The notes under the pieces: model-generated
Databases searched by the model: none
What the model saw: only the letters and a program-made list of their open reading frames with translations
Told to the model about the DNA's origin: nothing
Position numbers and translations under genes: made by a program
NCBI GenBank assembly: GCA_947095535.1
Contig: OX352772.1
Coordinates: 314,288,018 to 314,352,017, forward strand
DNA: 64,000 nt
Reading direction: 5' to 3'
DNA from: Poecilobothrus nobilitatus
Lineage: Eukaryota > Arthropoda > Insecta > Diptera > Dolichopodidae
Shown here: in pieces, positions 11,139 to 21,100 of the stretch
Layout of the letters: every line of letters begins with the position of its first letter
Numbering within the stretch: the stretch's first letter is position 1

Positions 11139-12455
11139 TTTGAATATTCTTTTCTTTTCAACTGATAATTTTCTTAATAACGACGGGCAGTTTTTATCAA
11201 AGACGTTATGCCGAAAGTTGTGTTCCAGACCCAATGAGTTATTTGCTCTCTTGCAATTTATACATTCATAATTTACCACGACACATTCTTTTATTAAGTG
11301 ATCTCCTCCACACTTTAGACAAACCTTGGTTGCAATAGTACATTTATCCTTTTTATGCCCATACCCTAGACAATTGAAACATCTACGTATATCAAAGCTC
11401 TCATAAACCTTACATCTGTCCCAGCCAACTTTAATTCTTCCTACTTCCATAATGTCTTTATAGTCTTCGATATTTAATTCTATTACACAGTTATATTCTT
11501 CTTTATTCCTATTTTTATAAAGTTTTATTAATTTTAAGTCTTCTACCTTTTTGATCGCATTTTGTTTTATTATCATTCTAGTTAAATCCTCTTTTTCATG
11601 TAACTCACTCATTCCCATAATTAGAATATTAGGTTTTCTTTCGGTATGGATATATACATCATAATCATTATTCAGTTTACTTTTTGCCTCTTTTGATAAA
11701 ATGTCAGCCGTAGACTCGTCCTCGCAAAAAATCGCTACCTTTCCTTCTCTTTTTTCAGCCAATCCCCCAAGATTAAAGGTTAACGGATCAATTGCTTTCT
11801 TGACATCTGATTTTGTTTCCGTTGCAGTCTGGTTTTTTTTTTTTGGCTTTATAAAAATTATCGGATTCTGTTTTACCATTTCTGAATAGGCAGGTTTTGG
11901 TTTTGCGCTTTGGACATAATTAATCGTTCTGGATATCTCATCAGCAATCTTTTTACTTGTAATTTGTTCTAATTTACTACCTATTTTATCATTTTGGCTA
12001 TTTAAATCTTTTGCAATATCACTAACCTTTTTTAATTCAGCACTCTGTTTTACCAAAGCTTCTGTATTGTTGTTTAACTCCGCGATTTTTCCCAGGAATC
12101 TTTTTTCAAAGTCTTCAATCAAAGCTTTTATTTCACATTGATTCTTTACCAGCACTTTATTAATTTCTTCCCTATACTCACTTAGAATACTCACATCATT
12201 TTTAACCACGCTTTTGTTTTTGATTTGTTTTTTGTCTTCATCACACAGCCATAATACGTGCTCATTCAGCTCATTAATCTTATCGTAACAGTCAGATGAC
12301 ATACCTATGCATTCACGATGAAACCATCTTCCGCATAGACCATCACACAGTAACGCATGTTCACCATCAATCACTTCAACACGACATTTTTTGCACTTAT
12401 TATTTTCCTTTTCAGTCTTTTTTCCCTTCACTTTACTCATTTTTGTATGCCACAA
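11136..12455 (-). CDS. LINE ORF1 (gag-like) with PHD finger and zinc knuckles
   Basis: An intact 439-codon frame; the methionine at residue 6 (MSKVKGKK) is an equally good start. Residues about 20-72 form a PHD-type finger: CKKC, then LLCDGLCGRWFHREC, then a late W.C pair. A lysine-rich helical middle (about 80-170) looks like coiled coil. The C-terminal third has zinc knuckles: CFNCLGYGHKKDKC, CLKCGGDHLIKEC and a third Cys/His cluster ending KNC. In LINEs such proteins bind the RNA and act as chaperones in the ribonucleoprotein; PHD fingers in general read histone H3 tails, which would suit chromatin targeting, but that is inference. It ends in UAG, directly in frame with ORF2. Confidence 0.85.
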   Translation of the reverse strand: MWHTKMSKVKGKKTEKENNKCKKCRVEVIDGEHALLCDGLCGRWFHRECIGMSSDCYDKINELNEHVLWLCDEDKKQIKNKSVVKNDVSILSEYREEINKVLVKNQCEIKALIEDFEKRFLGKIAELNNNTEALVKQSAELKKVSDIAKDLNSQNDKIGSKLEQITSKKIADEISRTINYVQSAKPKPAYSEMVKQNPIIFIKPKKKNQTATETKSDVKKAIDPLTFNLGGLAEKREGKVAIFCEDESTADILSKEAKSKLNNDYDVYIHTERKPNILIMGMSELHEKEDLTRMIIKQNAIKKVEDLKLIKLYKNRNKEEYNCVIELNIEDYKDIMEVGRIKVGWDRCKVYESFDIRRCFNCLGYGHKKDKCTIATKVCLKCGGDHLIKECVVVNYECINCKRANNSLGLEHNFRHNVFDKNCPSLLRKLSVEKKRIFK

Positions 12456-12480
12456 ATTTTGTTGATATCATTCGATTCTA

Positions 12481-12596
12481 TTTTGCTTACTACGAATTGT
12501 GCTATCACTGTTGATATGTCAGATTGAAAATTGTAGAATTTTGCTTGCTACGAATTGTGCTAACACTGTTGATATGTCAGATTGTAAATTGTAGAA
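12481..12596. repeat. 58-bp tandem repeat in the LINE leader
   Basis: Two copies (12481-12538 and 12539-12596), each containing CTACGAATTGTGCT and CTGTTGATATGTCAGATTG, with a few substitutions. They lie just upstream of ORF1. Repeated 5' monomers act as promoters in several LINE families; that role is inference here. Confidence 0.8.
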
Positions 12597-12599
12597 TTG

Positions 12600-13590
12600 A
12601 TTGTTGAATGTTTACAGAATTTTGACAAAGTATTTTGTTTATTAAATTTAATTATTAATTATTTAATATTTAACAACTTGTAATAACAGTAATCCTTCGA
12701 TAATTTGTAATAATTACATTACTATTAATAATGCCGGAAATTATTTAAATTTTAATGTTTCATATTTATATTGTTATAGTTTAATTTAGTTCATTTTATA
12801 ATAATAATAATCCGAAGCTAAAGAATACCGAAGCAACTTAGCGGGTGTCGCGATAAACCGCGATATTAATTAAAATTAATTCCAATTCACTAGTATTGAT
12901 TCAAGATTAATATTGTTCCAATCAAAATAACAAATTATTAATATAAATTTTTTTAAATTTTTTCCTTTTTTTTCTTCTTCTTTTTTTCCTTTTTTTTTTT
13001 TTATTTTACTTTTAGGAGCCAACAAAAACACGTCTGTTCGGTTCAACAGTTACACAAATATTTGTAATTGTAATAATATTAGTAATGCACATAGCTATCG
13101 TAATAGTTATCTTATATAATTTATATAACTAGTGCTGTACAAATTCTGTTTTTTAAATTTATAAAAAAAGGAAAATGTGATCTTAATACTAATTAATAAT
13201 TATGGTTCTGAAGTTTTTAATTGTGATGCTTAATGGAAAAATTTTTCGTAAAGAAACAAAAACCCATTTTTGTTATGAAATCTAAACTAATAAAAAAAAC
13301 AACTAATCTTAATCCATTTGAAATTATAACTCAGCAAATTTTAGAAGTGTTAAAATAATCACTTAAAAATTACTTAGATCTTGTTATTTCAGAGCTTTAT
13401 AGGTATAATTAGAATATTTTTTAATTACATATTCCTTATTAATTATTTTATCTAATATTTTTTAGGTTTTTTTAGGTTTAATAAGAGTATTTTCGTCAAT
13501 TTTAGGTATTAGACTTAAATTTGGTAAAAAAAAGATATCTTTGCAGAATTTGATGTTAATTGTATAATAGCCATATTTAGTATTGACTGA
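12600..13590. other. AT-rich spacer
   Basis: No gene recognised. It may include the outer leader of the CR1-like element. A short GC-richer piece at 12838-12866 and one near 13015-13050 are not identifiable. Confidence 0.4.
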
Positions 13591-14262
13591 CTTGTAGAAG
13601 TTGATATAATGGCTTCATTTTTAGTACTACAATTGCAGATGCAGTTGAATTATTTTAACTTTTGCTATCGCTGCAGCTGTTGCATATGATGTATCAGTGA
13701 AAATTGGATTCCTGTAATTTTATCCTTTTTAGCTTCTTTTATGTTCCTTTTTTCAAGTGTTTTGATTTTTTGAACATCACACTCAGTTTAAAACTTCTTA
13801 CACTTAAAAAAGGCATGGTGTGTCTCTTTAATTTTCGGAGTTCTAGGCTTTTGGCATTTTTTTATTTTCTTCTTTTAAATGATAGCTTTCACCACAATTC
13901 GAATAATTTTTTTATTTTTTACAATCGGTTTACAAATCGGTTATGTGACCGAAATGTAGAGAATTAAGACATTTTCCTTTTTTCTTACTCCAACAATTTG
14001 TTGTTCTTTTAAAGTTTCAAGAAAGCTTAAACCTAAGGGTAGTATATTACACTGATTTAAAGTAGCGTGTCCGAAACTATTATTTTAATTTCAGACATGA
14101 GACTTGCAATTTATAATAATTTTTTATTAAAATTTGTGTTCTTAATTAATTTTAGTAGTACTGTACCATTTCTCAACTTAGTATGCGATTTTATATCACC
14201 TTCGGCAACGTTTAATATAATTTTTGGTGTTTTTGGTAACTTCATTTGTATTATTTTCTAGT
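13590..14262 (-). pseudogene. I-type LINE gag (ORF1), decayed
   Basis: Minus-strand translation across frames gives, in order: ILNVAEGDIKSHTKLRNGT and LLKLIKNTNFNKKLL (about 14260-14100); GHATLNQCNIL; LSFLETLKEQQIVGVRKKEN with VLILYIS (about 14000); a zinc-knuckle remnant NCGESYHLKEE (about 13890); then KTLEKRNIKEAKK and SYATAAAIAK (13760-13640). This is the order found in gags of I-type non-LTR elements: paired RNA-binding segments, then CCHC knuckles, then a Cys-Pro/EKEI-like tail. Stops and frame changes are frequent, so it is dead. It ends where the mariner fragment begins. The family call rests on motif order only. Confidence 0.6.
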
Positions 14263-14520
14263 TAATTGAGGTTGGGTGCCCTATTCTCTTATTTAAGTTT
14301 ATACTCATGTCTCTGCACAGCTCACCGTTAACTGTAAAGCTCTGATCATCGTCATTTTTCAAGATGAAGACATATGGACCAATGATTCCACCGTCCCATA
14401 GAGCGCACCAAGGTGTCTTTTTCTGGATGTAATGGTCTTTTATTATTGGATTGTGGATTATCATCGCTCCAAATGCGGCAATTCTGTTTATTGACATAGC
14501 CATTTAAAAAAGTGACCAAC
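14258..14520 (-). pseudogene. Mariner-type transposase fragment, middle part
   Basis: Two overlapping minus-strand frames give FLNGYVNKQNCRIWSDDNP, then LHPEK, then WCALWDGGIIGPYVF and QSFTVNGELCRDM. This is the block after the first catalytic Asp in a common insect mariner-like transposase. One frameshift lies near the LHPEK/WCALWDGG boundary, and the sequence stops before the second catalytic Asp. The upstream part of a similar protein lies at 16207-16419, beyond a Tc1 element. Confidence 0.75.
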
Positions 14521-14547
14521 TTTTTTCCGATGAGCAGGAGATAGAGA

Positions 14548-16142
14548 ATCAAAAAAGTTTTCGTATACTTTCTGTATGATTGTTTCTTATTATAAAATAG
14601 ATATGTAGGTACTACTTTACGGTACTACTAAAAATTAAGTAAAGCAAAAAAAGTAACAAAATTAATATCAAAAAAGTTTTCGTACATATAAAAGATATTA
14701 AAATCGTTAAAATATATAGTTTTTTCAACAAAAAATAAATAAATAAATATTTCGTTGATAGCCTTTCAATTTTATAACTGCTTCTAATTTGTTTTTCATG
14801 TTAGAAACTATTTTGGAATAATATTGCGGCGATATCTTTTCCCACTCATCCAATAGTGCAGATTTCAATGTTTGCACTGAAGTTATTTGGTTTGTTCTAA
14901 TTCGGCGGTCTAATAAATCCCATAGATTCTCAATTGCATTTAGATCAGGAGATTGTGGCGCTGGGTTTAACCTCTTAGGAATGTTCCAAATACACCATTC
15001 TTTCATAATTTTTGAAGAAATTTAAGCTCATTATCTTGTCAAAATTTAAATGATGTTTTGTTCAGACCCATTATTTCAACACTGTGCAAATTTTCTTGGA
15101 AAACCTGCAAATAGCCATACTTGTCCATTATACTTTCAATAAAGCACAATTTACCTATTCCAACAGTATTATCATACACCCCCAAACCATTACATTGCCA
15201 ACACCATGTTTGATCGTCGGTATAATATTTTCTTTGTTATAATTCTCTATTAGGTTTTCTCCATATCCTTGTGCAACCATCAGAGCCTATCAGATTAAAT
15301 TTGGATTCATCACAGAAAACTACGTCATTCCAAAAGTCATTTGTTTTCTCCACATACTGTTTTGCAAATTTTAACCGCTTTTCTTTGTTTACCTTTGAAA
15401 TAAAAGGTTTTTTCTTTGTGAATGTTCATGAGAATCAGATTTATATAAAATATTTCTCACGGTTTGTGGGTTGCAATCTTTACCAGTTGACCGCCTATTA
15501 TTATTACTATTTTGCTAACGTGACTATAGCCGTTACAACAGTTACAAGTATTGATAGTAGTATGTAACACCTTACTGAATGAGGTACTTATTGGAGGCAA
15601 CCTCTACTGTCACTGTAGGAGCTATTATTATTGGGTATTAGTATTACTAATTAATATTATTATAATTTTACTACAGAGTCAGGACCATCAGATTTGATTT
15701 GTTTTTTTTTTATTTTCCTAGTTATTTTTGGGTTAGAAAGTTTTAGTTCATTTTGACAATATCCCGTTCTTCTCTCTCGCAAAAAATTTTTTCGTCCGGG
15801 TCGAGATGTTTTTGATAAATGATGATTTGATTTTGTTTTCCAGTGTCTTCATAGTTTTTAATAATATATTAGACCGTAGAATGACTCTTTCCTGCAACCA
15901 TTTCAATTTTCATTAATGATTTTTTATAATGTAAGAATCAGTTTTCTTATTTCTAACAGCACTTCTGCACTCTCCCCATGTTTTGTAATTACAAACTCTT
16001 TTTTTTTTTGTTTAATATTTTTAATTTATAAAAAGCAATTTTGATTATTCCTTAAAAAATTTTAACGAAAAACTCATAAAAAAGCCAACTTATTGCTTCG
16101 AATTGTATGGAAATAATGAAACTGTACGAAAACTTTTTTGAT
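14548..16142 (-). mobile_element. Tc1-type DNA transposon, decayed
   Basis: The outer ends share ATCAAAAAAGTTTTCGTA: 14548-14565 on the plus strand and the reverse complement at 16125-16142. A second direct copy of the motif lies inside the left end at 14667-14684, like the paired transposase-binding repeats of some Tc1 elements. About 1.6 kb in total, the normal Tc1 size. A clean TA target duplication is not visible. Confidence 0.7.
14725..15990 (-). pseudogene. Tc1-type transposase, broken
   Basis: Minus-strand pieces in order: an N-terminal fragment with KTWGECRSAVRNKK (about 15950-15990); RRSTGKDCNPQTVRNIL (about 15500-15440); VNKEKRLKFAKQYVEK, FWNDVVFCDESKFNL and IGSDGCTRIWRKPN (15400-15250), containing the first catalytic Asp; NVMVWGCM (about 15195); a degraded second-Asp region (QDNELK, about 15030); and PQSPDLNAIENLWDLLDRRI (14975-14915) with the final catalytic Glu. 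Several frameshifts and stops separate these. About 170 bases (15497-15665) between the first two blocks do not fit the protein and may be a small insertion. Non-functional. Confidence 0.8.
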
Positions 16143-16206
16143 TTGAAAATTTCGTACATAAAATTTTATTTTAACCGAGAAAGTACCAATTTCTGCATTG
16201 ATAATT

Positions 16207-16419
16207 TTAAATGTGACAAAAAAATGTATTATTTTTTTTTGAATTTTCATTCAAATGATTTAACCAAAAGTGTTTTTCATCACTGAACAAAATTTCCAAA
16301 TGAGTTTCTCGAATTGAACCATGTTTTTCAAAATAAATTTGAACAATTTGTAAACGTTGCTCCGGCGTGAGTCTATTTATGATGAATTGCCAAACCAAAG
16401 TCCAAACTAATGTAAACAC
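16207..16419 (-). pseudogene. Mariner-type transposase fragment, N-terminal, internally deleted
   Basis: A 70-codon frame: INRLTPEQRLQIVQIYFEKH, then GSIRET, which is the N-terminal helix-turn-helix of a mariner-like transposase, running almost directly into HLEILFSDEKHFWLN, which contains the first catalytic Asp. About a hundred residues that normally lie between these blocks are missing. The frame ends after HFWLN, where the neighbouring Tc1 element begins; mariner sequence resumes at 14258-14520. Confidence 0.7.
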
Positions 16420-16612
16420 AAAAAAAAAATAAACGTAAAATCAGCTGTCACAGAAAACAGTGTTCCCAATTTAAAGTTCTTCAAAATGAATTTGAACAAT
16501 TTATAAACGTTGCCCTGGCATGAGTCTATTTATGATGAATTACCAAACCCAAACTAATGTAAAAACACAAAAATGTAAAATCAGTTGTCAGAGCTGCAAT
16601 TTAAAATTCTCC
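16326..16612. repeat. Tandem duplication of the mariner 5' end (about 153-bp unit)
   Basis: AATTTGAACAATTTGTAAACG-type sequence at about 16336 recurs at about 16489, followed in both copies by GAGTCTATTTATGATGAATT and by GTAAAATCAG[C/T]TGTCA. The second copy is more diverged and lacks part of the middle. Confidence 0.75.
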
Positions 16613-18191
16613 GCTTCTAAAAAAATACTTCCTATACTTATCAGTTTGCTTGAATACTTCTATTTTCCGCAATCAGATTTCTAATTTTTAACAAATTTTT
16701 AAGAAAAAAAAAACTTGATTTGAATGAAAAAAGTGCAATATTATTGAATTTGTGATGCATAAATAATATACATATGTATCTATGTATGATCATAATATTA
16801 ATTTTGATGCAAACTTCAACAAATAATTTTGTGAATTGCATGAAAATTATTTTGTACATTTATTACCTATAAATTTTAAAAATCTAGGCTTAAATTTTAT
16901 TCTTAATAAAATTTCAAAAATACATTTGTATGTACATATGTACTTTTTTGTTACTGGTTTACAATTCAATTCAATTTTTAAAATAAAAAATACAAATCAT
17001 TTTTCATATTATATTACATACCTCAATGGAAGCGACGAATTTTTATTAGAATAATTACGAATACTAATTCCAATAATAGCAAATTTTTATATATGTATGT
17101 ACAATGCACACATTTTTCAGCTTTTATTTTTACAAAATGTACTTTCATATACAATTTGTCAGTAACTCAAAAAACCTTACATATAATATTATACACATTT
17201 ATTCATCATATTATACACACACTTACATATTATGTTCATATTCATTCTTTACACAAAACAGAAAAAAACAAAAAGAAACATAACAAAACAAAAAATATGT
17301 AGATAAATACTTAACATTACATAGGTAAATATGTATATAAATACATGTAGGATTCTACTATGTAGTGCATTTATTTAATAAAAGTTTGTTTAATGTTTTT
17401 AATTCGTTTAATAAAATCTACAATTTAATAGTTTATTTTATAATTATTATATAATATTAAATAATAATTCAATATCTAATATTTAAATTCAATATTTAAT
17501 CAGAAGGAAACCACGTCCGCTCTTGTTGATGGTGATTTGATAAGAGCCTTCATTTTCCTTTTGCTTTCAAAATATTTGTAGAGTATTTGTGTCAAATGCT
17601 TTGTAGAGTTTTACTACGGAGAGTATTGCTTTGTAGATTATTAGAGTCCTACATACATATCTATACTATTCGTATGAAACTACATGTATAGCAATAGCAT
17701 ATAGAAACATAAACTTCGGGGAAAAAAAGAAAAAAGGAGGAAAACAAAGGCTCATATATTTCGCCAAAAATGATCTGCTTCGGATTAATTTAATGTAATG
17801 TAACATATAATAGATCTAAATAAATGATGTAAAATGATCAGTGACGTAGTAGAGTAGAGGCACTAGTATCCAAACTTACTTATTTTTCAACTTTAACTTT
17901 ATATTATTTTTTAAATACGAAGACTAAGTTAAATAATTAAAATGATTTTAAAACTTAAGATTGTTTTCAATACTCCTAAATATAATTTTTTAATATTATA
18001 TTTTGAATTATACACTTAAAACTTTCTTTTAATTTTATTCTTTATTTATAATTTTTTTATTTTTTTTATTTTTTAATTTAAATCTACATTTAAAATAAAA
18101 CATAAACAAAAAATTATTTACACCAAGTTTTAATTCATTATTTTTTTTTTTTATTTCGAAAGCATTTCAATGCTCATGCGCATCGTCATCA
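16613..18191. other. AT-rich spacer
   Basis: No gene recognised. It contains TACATATGTA-type palindromic runs (about 16920-16945), and a stretch at 17570-17645 with repeated GTAGAG/TATTTG units. Several 60-90 codon open frames are low-complexity and unconvincing. Confidence 0.4.
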
Positions 18192-18192
18192 G
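18157..18192 (-). ncRNA. Hammerhead-ribozyme-like core, split by the hAT insertion (left part)
   Basis: On the minus strand: CTGATGA (18186-18192), then a hairpin CGATGC/GCATTG (18168-18185), then GAAA overlapping its end (18165-18168), then TGCTTTCG (18157-18164). The last segment can pair with GCGAAAGCGTT at 21604-21614, which adjoins this piece once the 3.4-kb hAT and one copy of its target duplication are removed. That gives stems II and III and both conserved core strands. Stem I is not convincing. An A-rich tail follows, as at a retroelement 3' end. Confidence 0.35.
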
Positions 18193-18199
18193 CTACAAC
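18192..18199. repeat. hAT target site duplication, left
   Basis: gctacaac, identical to 21592-21599. Confidence 0.9.
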
Positions 18200-21100
18200 C
18201 ATTGCCGCATTTGTATCTTTGGCGCCCTTAGGTAATATATATTAACGCGCCCCATTATTCGTATTAAAAATTAAAAAGTACAAATATACAATTAAAACTA
18301 ATTATCTGTTGTTTTTGTTTGTTAATTTATTGATTTAATAAGAACTAAAAAAGTCAGTGGAGTACGCACTAATTAAGTAAAATTTTGCCTTTCTTACTTC
18401 CTTTTAACGCATTAAAGTTTTCGCCTTGATTTTTTGTCAGCAAAATCATGAATTATATCAGAATAATCTATATTTGATGTAAAATCTGTTTCTATTGATA
18501 ATATAGCTAATGCGTTTAAGCGTTGTTCCTTTATAGTAGATCTTAAATAGGTTTTCAATCTTTTCAATAACGAAAAACTGCGTTCCGCAGAACAGTTACT
18601 TACATGCGTGCACAAAAATATTCTTAAGATTGTATTTATATTTGGAAAAACAGTTTCTAATTGTTTGCTATATATCAATTTACTTAGCTCTAATATCGAA
18701 TTTTCAGGAATTTTATTAGCTTGCAAATATGAACCCAAGTGCACACATTCTTCAATAAAACATTCATCTAAATCGTTCTTGTATATCTGGTATAAATTTT
18801 CTGCATTTTCTAATATTAATTTAAGTTCGTATTTCGTTAAATTGTTTAAAAATTCAAAATTTTTATAAATTAATTCATATGCTTCAAGCCTCTTTTTCAG
18901 TTCTTCACTAAGACATGAAATTATAACATTAAATGTTTTGGTTTTAAAATTCTGATTGCTATGTAATTCCGATTCTTCAATTGTTTCATCATGAAACAGT
19001 TTCCGTTTTCTCCCTCGTTTTCTTTCAAATTCTTTAACAAAAGATATTTCTTTGGCTTTAGATTCATAGTTTTCATATAAAATTGACATTGAATTTACGA
19101 ATTCAATCAATGATTTGTATTGCTCAACAACAATAGATAAATCATTTTCAATTGATTGTAACTTTAAACTAGTAGCATTAAAACGTTCTAAGATAGATTT
19201 CCAAAATGTCATCATAAAAGCACATTCGAAACGATTCATTTGTTTGTTAATATTTTGAGCTTGGCTTCTAACTTGAGAAGATACTGTTTCATCTTGTGAT
19301 ATTTTTTTTAAAGCTTTAGATATTCCCGCCCAGTTTTCATACAGAGCTTTGCATGCATCATACCGACAAGACCATCTTGTTTCGGAAAGATTTTTTATGG
19401 TTCGCCCGTTTAAAGTAGTAGTTAACACTAACCAACGACTTGTTGAAGAAGAAAAGAAATTAAATAATTCTTGTAAAAAATTGAAAAAGGATGCTGCTTC
19501 TCGGCAACAATCTGCCGCAAATTTTCCAACCAAGTTCATTGAGTGTGCTGCACAAGGTATAAAATGAGCCAATTCATTGATTTTCTTAATTCGTGCTTGA
19601 AGTCCTGAATAAATTCCAGACATGTTTCTAGCGTTATCATATGATTGTCCTCTCAAATTTTTTATTTCAATTTTATTTTCAATTAAAAATTGTATAATTT
19701 CTTTCTCCATATCTTCAGCTTTATGCCCTACATTTTCCAAAAACTTCAAAAAATGTTCCTCGGGGACTCCGTTTTTTACATATCGAATAATAAAAGCAAG
19801 TTGATCAGTATGTGATATATCAGGAGTGGAGTCTACACTAATTGAATAATATTTTGCTTCTCTTAATTCCTTAAATATTTGTTGTTTTACTTTTTCGGCC
19901 ATCAATATTACAATTTCTTCGAAAACTATTGACGATAAATATGATGTACCTCCTTTTCCTGGATTTCCATATTTTTCAATATGCGCAGCTAAAAACGGGT
20001 CAAATTCGGCAACTAATTCTACGGCCATTAAAAAATTGCCATTATTGATGCTTCCAATTATTTGAGTTTTTCCTCTTAAAGGCAATGTTCGGCTAGCAAG
20101 TTTTCGTATAATACACACAACCCGTTTGAGTACCTGAATCCAATAATTTTTTTCCTTTAGAGTTTCGGAATTTAATAGTTCATTCACATTTGACGCAGAG
20201 TCTCCTAATAATCGCTGCTTTAAAACTGTATCTAACTGTCTGTGTTGTGATGTATTTTCGTGCTGAGATAAACATTCCGTTACATTTTTCCAATCAGAAT
20301 AACCTGTTGTTGCCAGTGCTGAACTACTACCTCCTAACAATCGACAAGGAGCACAATAAATTGATTTGTTACTCTCTGAATATACTAGATAATGTCGACG
20401 TATAAATTCCCCATTTTGCAATTTTCTTCTAAAAACACTTTCATTTAGATATCTTGCTATTTTGTCGGTATAAACCTTCTTTGTTAACGAGAAATCTGTA
20501 GGGATGTTTTGACTAATGAAATTATTTCTACTACATAAATATGTAATAGTAGAGTTATCACACCGTTTCCATGTAGCAGGATCAAGGTTTATTTGAATGT
20601 TTGTGTGATTTTCGGACAGATTAACCATTCTCGAACAATTAGCAGATGTGTCACTGTTTTGTTCTAAATTATTTGTGTCAGAGTTTTTATTTTGTTCTAA
20701 ATCATTAAATGTCTGAATATCAAGTGATGAGACATCTGTGGTAGTTTCGTTATGTATTTCCACAATGGAAACACAATTGCTTACCCGTTCTTGAACTGCG
20801 GTTTCGGGTTTTTTAATTAAAAATCCATCTAGTTTAGTTGTTTTTTCAATGATTTTATCGAACTTTCTTTGTTTTTCTTTTGCTAATTTTCTATTTTGGT
20901 AACCACTATTTTTTTTACGCCCTTCCATTTAATTTTTATTACCTAATATTTAAAACAATACCTCTATAAAACAAATAAATTACTAAATATGTAAAAATCG
21001 CTTACCATAAAATTATAAATTAGAGAAAATTTTATATAAATCACCAAATAGCACTATAAAATATTCTGTACTAAAAAATTATACCAAATTCAAGTTTAAG

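Larger units (their letters stand above)
8000..12600 (-). mobile_element. CR1-like non-LTR retrotransposon
   Basis: Read on the minus strand: a leader with a 58-bp tandem repeat (12481-12596), ORF1 (12455-11136), ORF2 with endonuclease and reverse transcriptase (11135-8232), then an AT-rich 3' region with a duplicated stretch (about 8165-8262) and a long T run on the plus strand at about 7970-7992 that could be the poly(A) tail. The 5' boundary is not defined. There is no RNase H domain. ORF1 with a PHD finger plus CCHC knuckles and a reverse transcriptase of the AVFLDLKRAFETID / GVPQGSIL / FADD type fit the CR1/Jockey superfamily; I favour CR1. ORF2 is disabled by stops and a tandem duplication. 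Confidence 0.85.
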
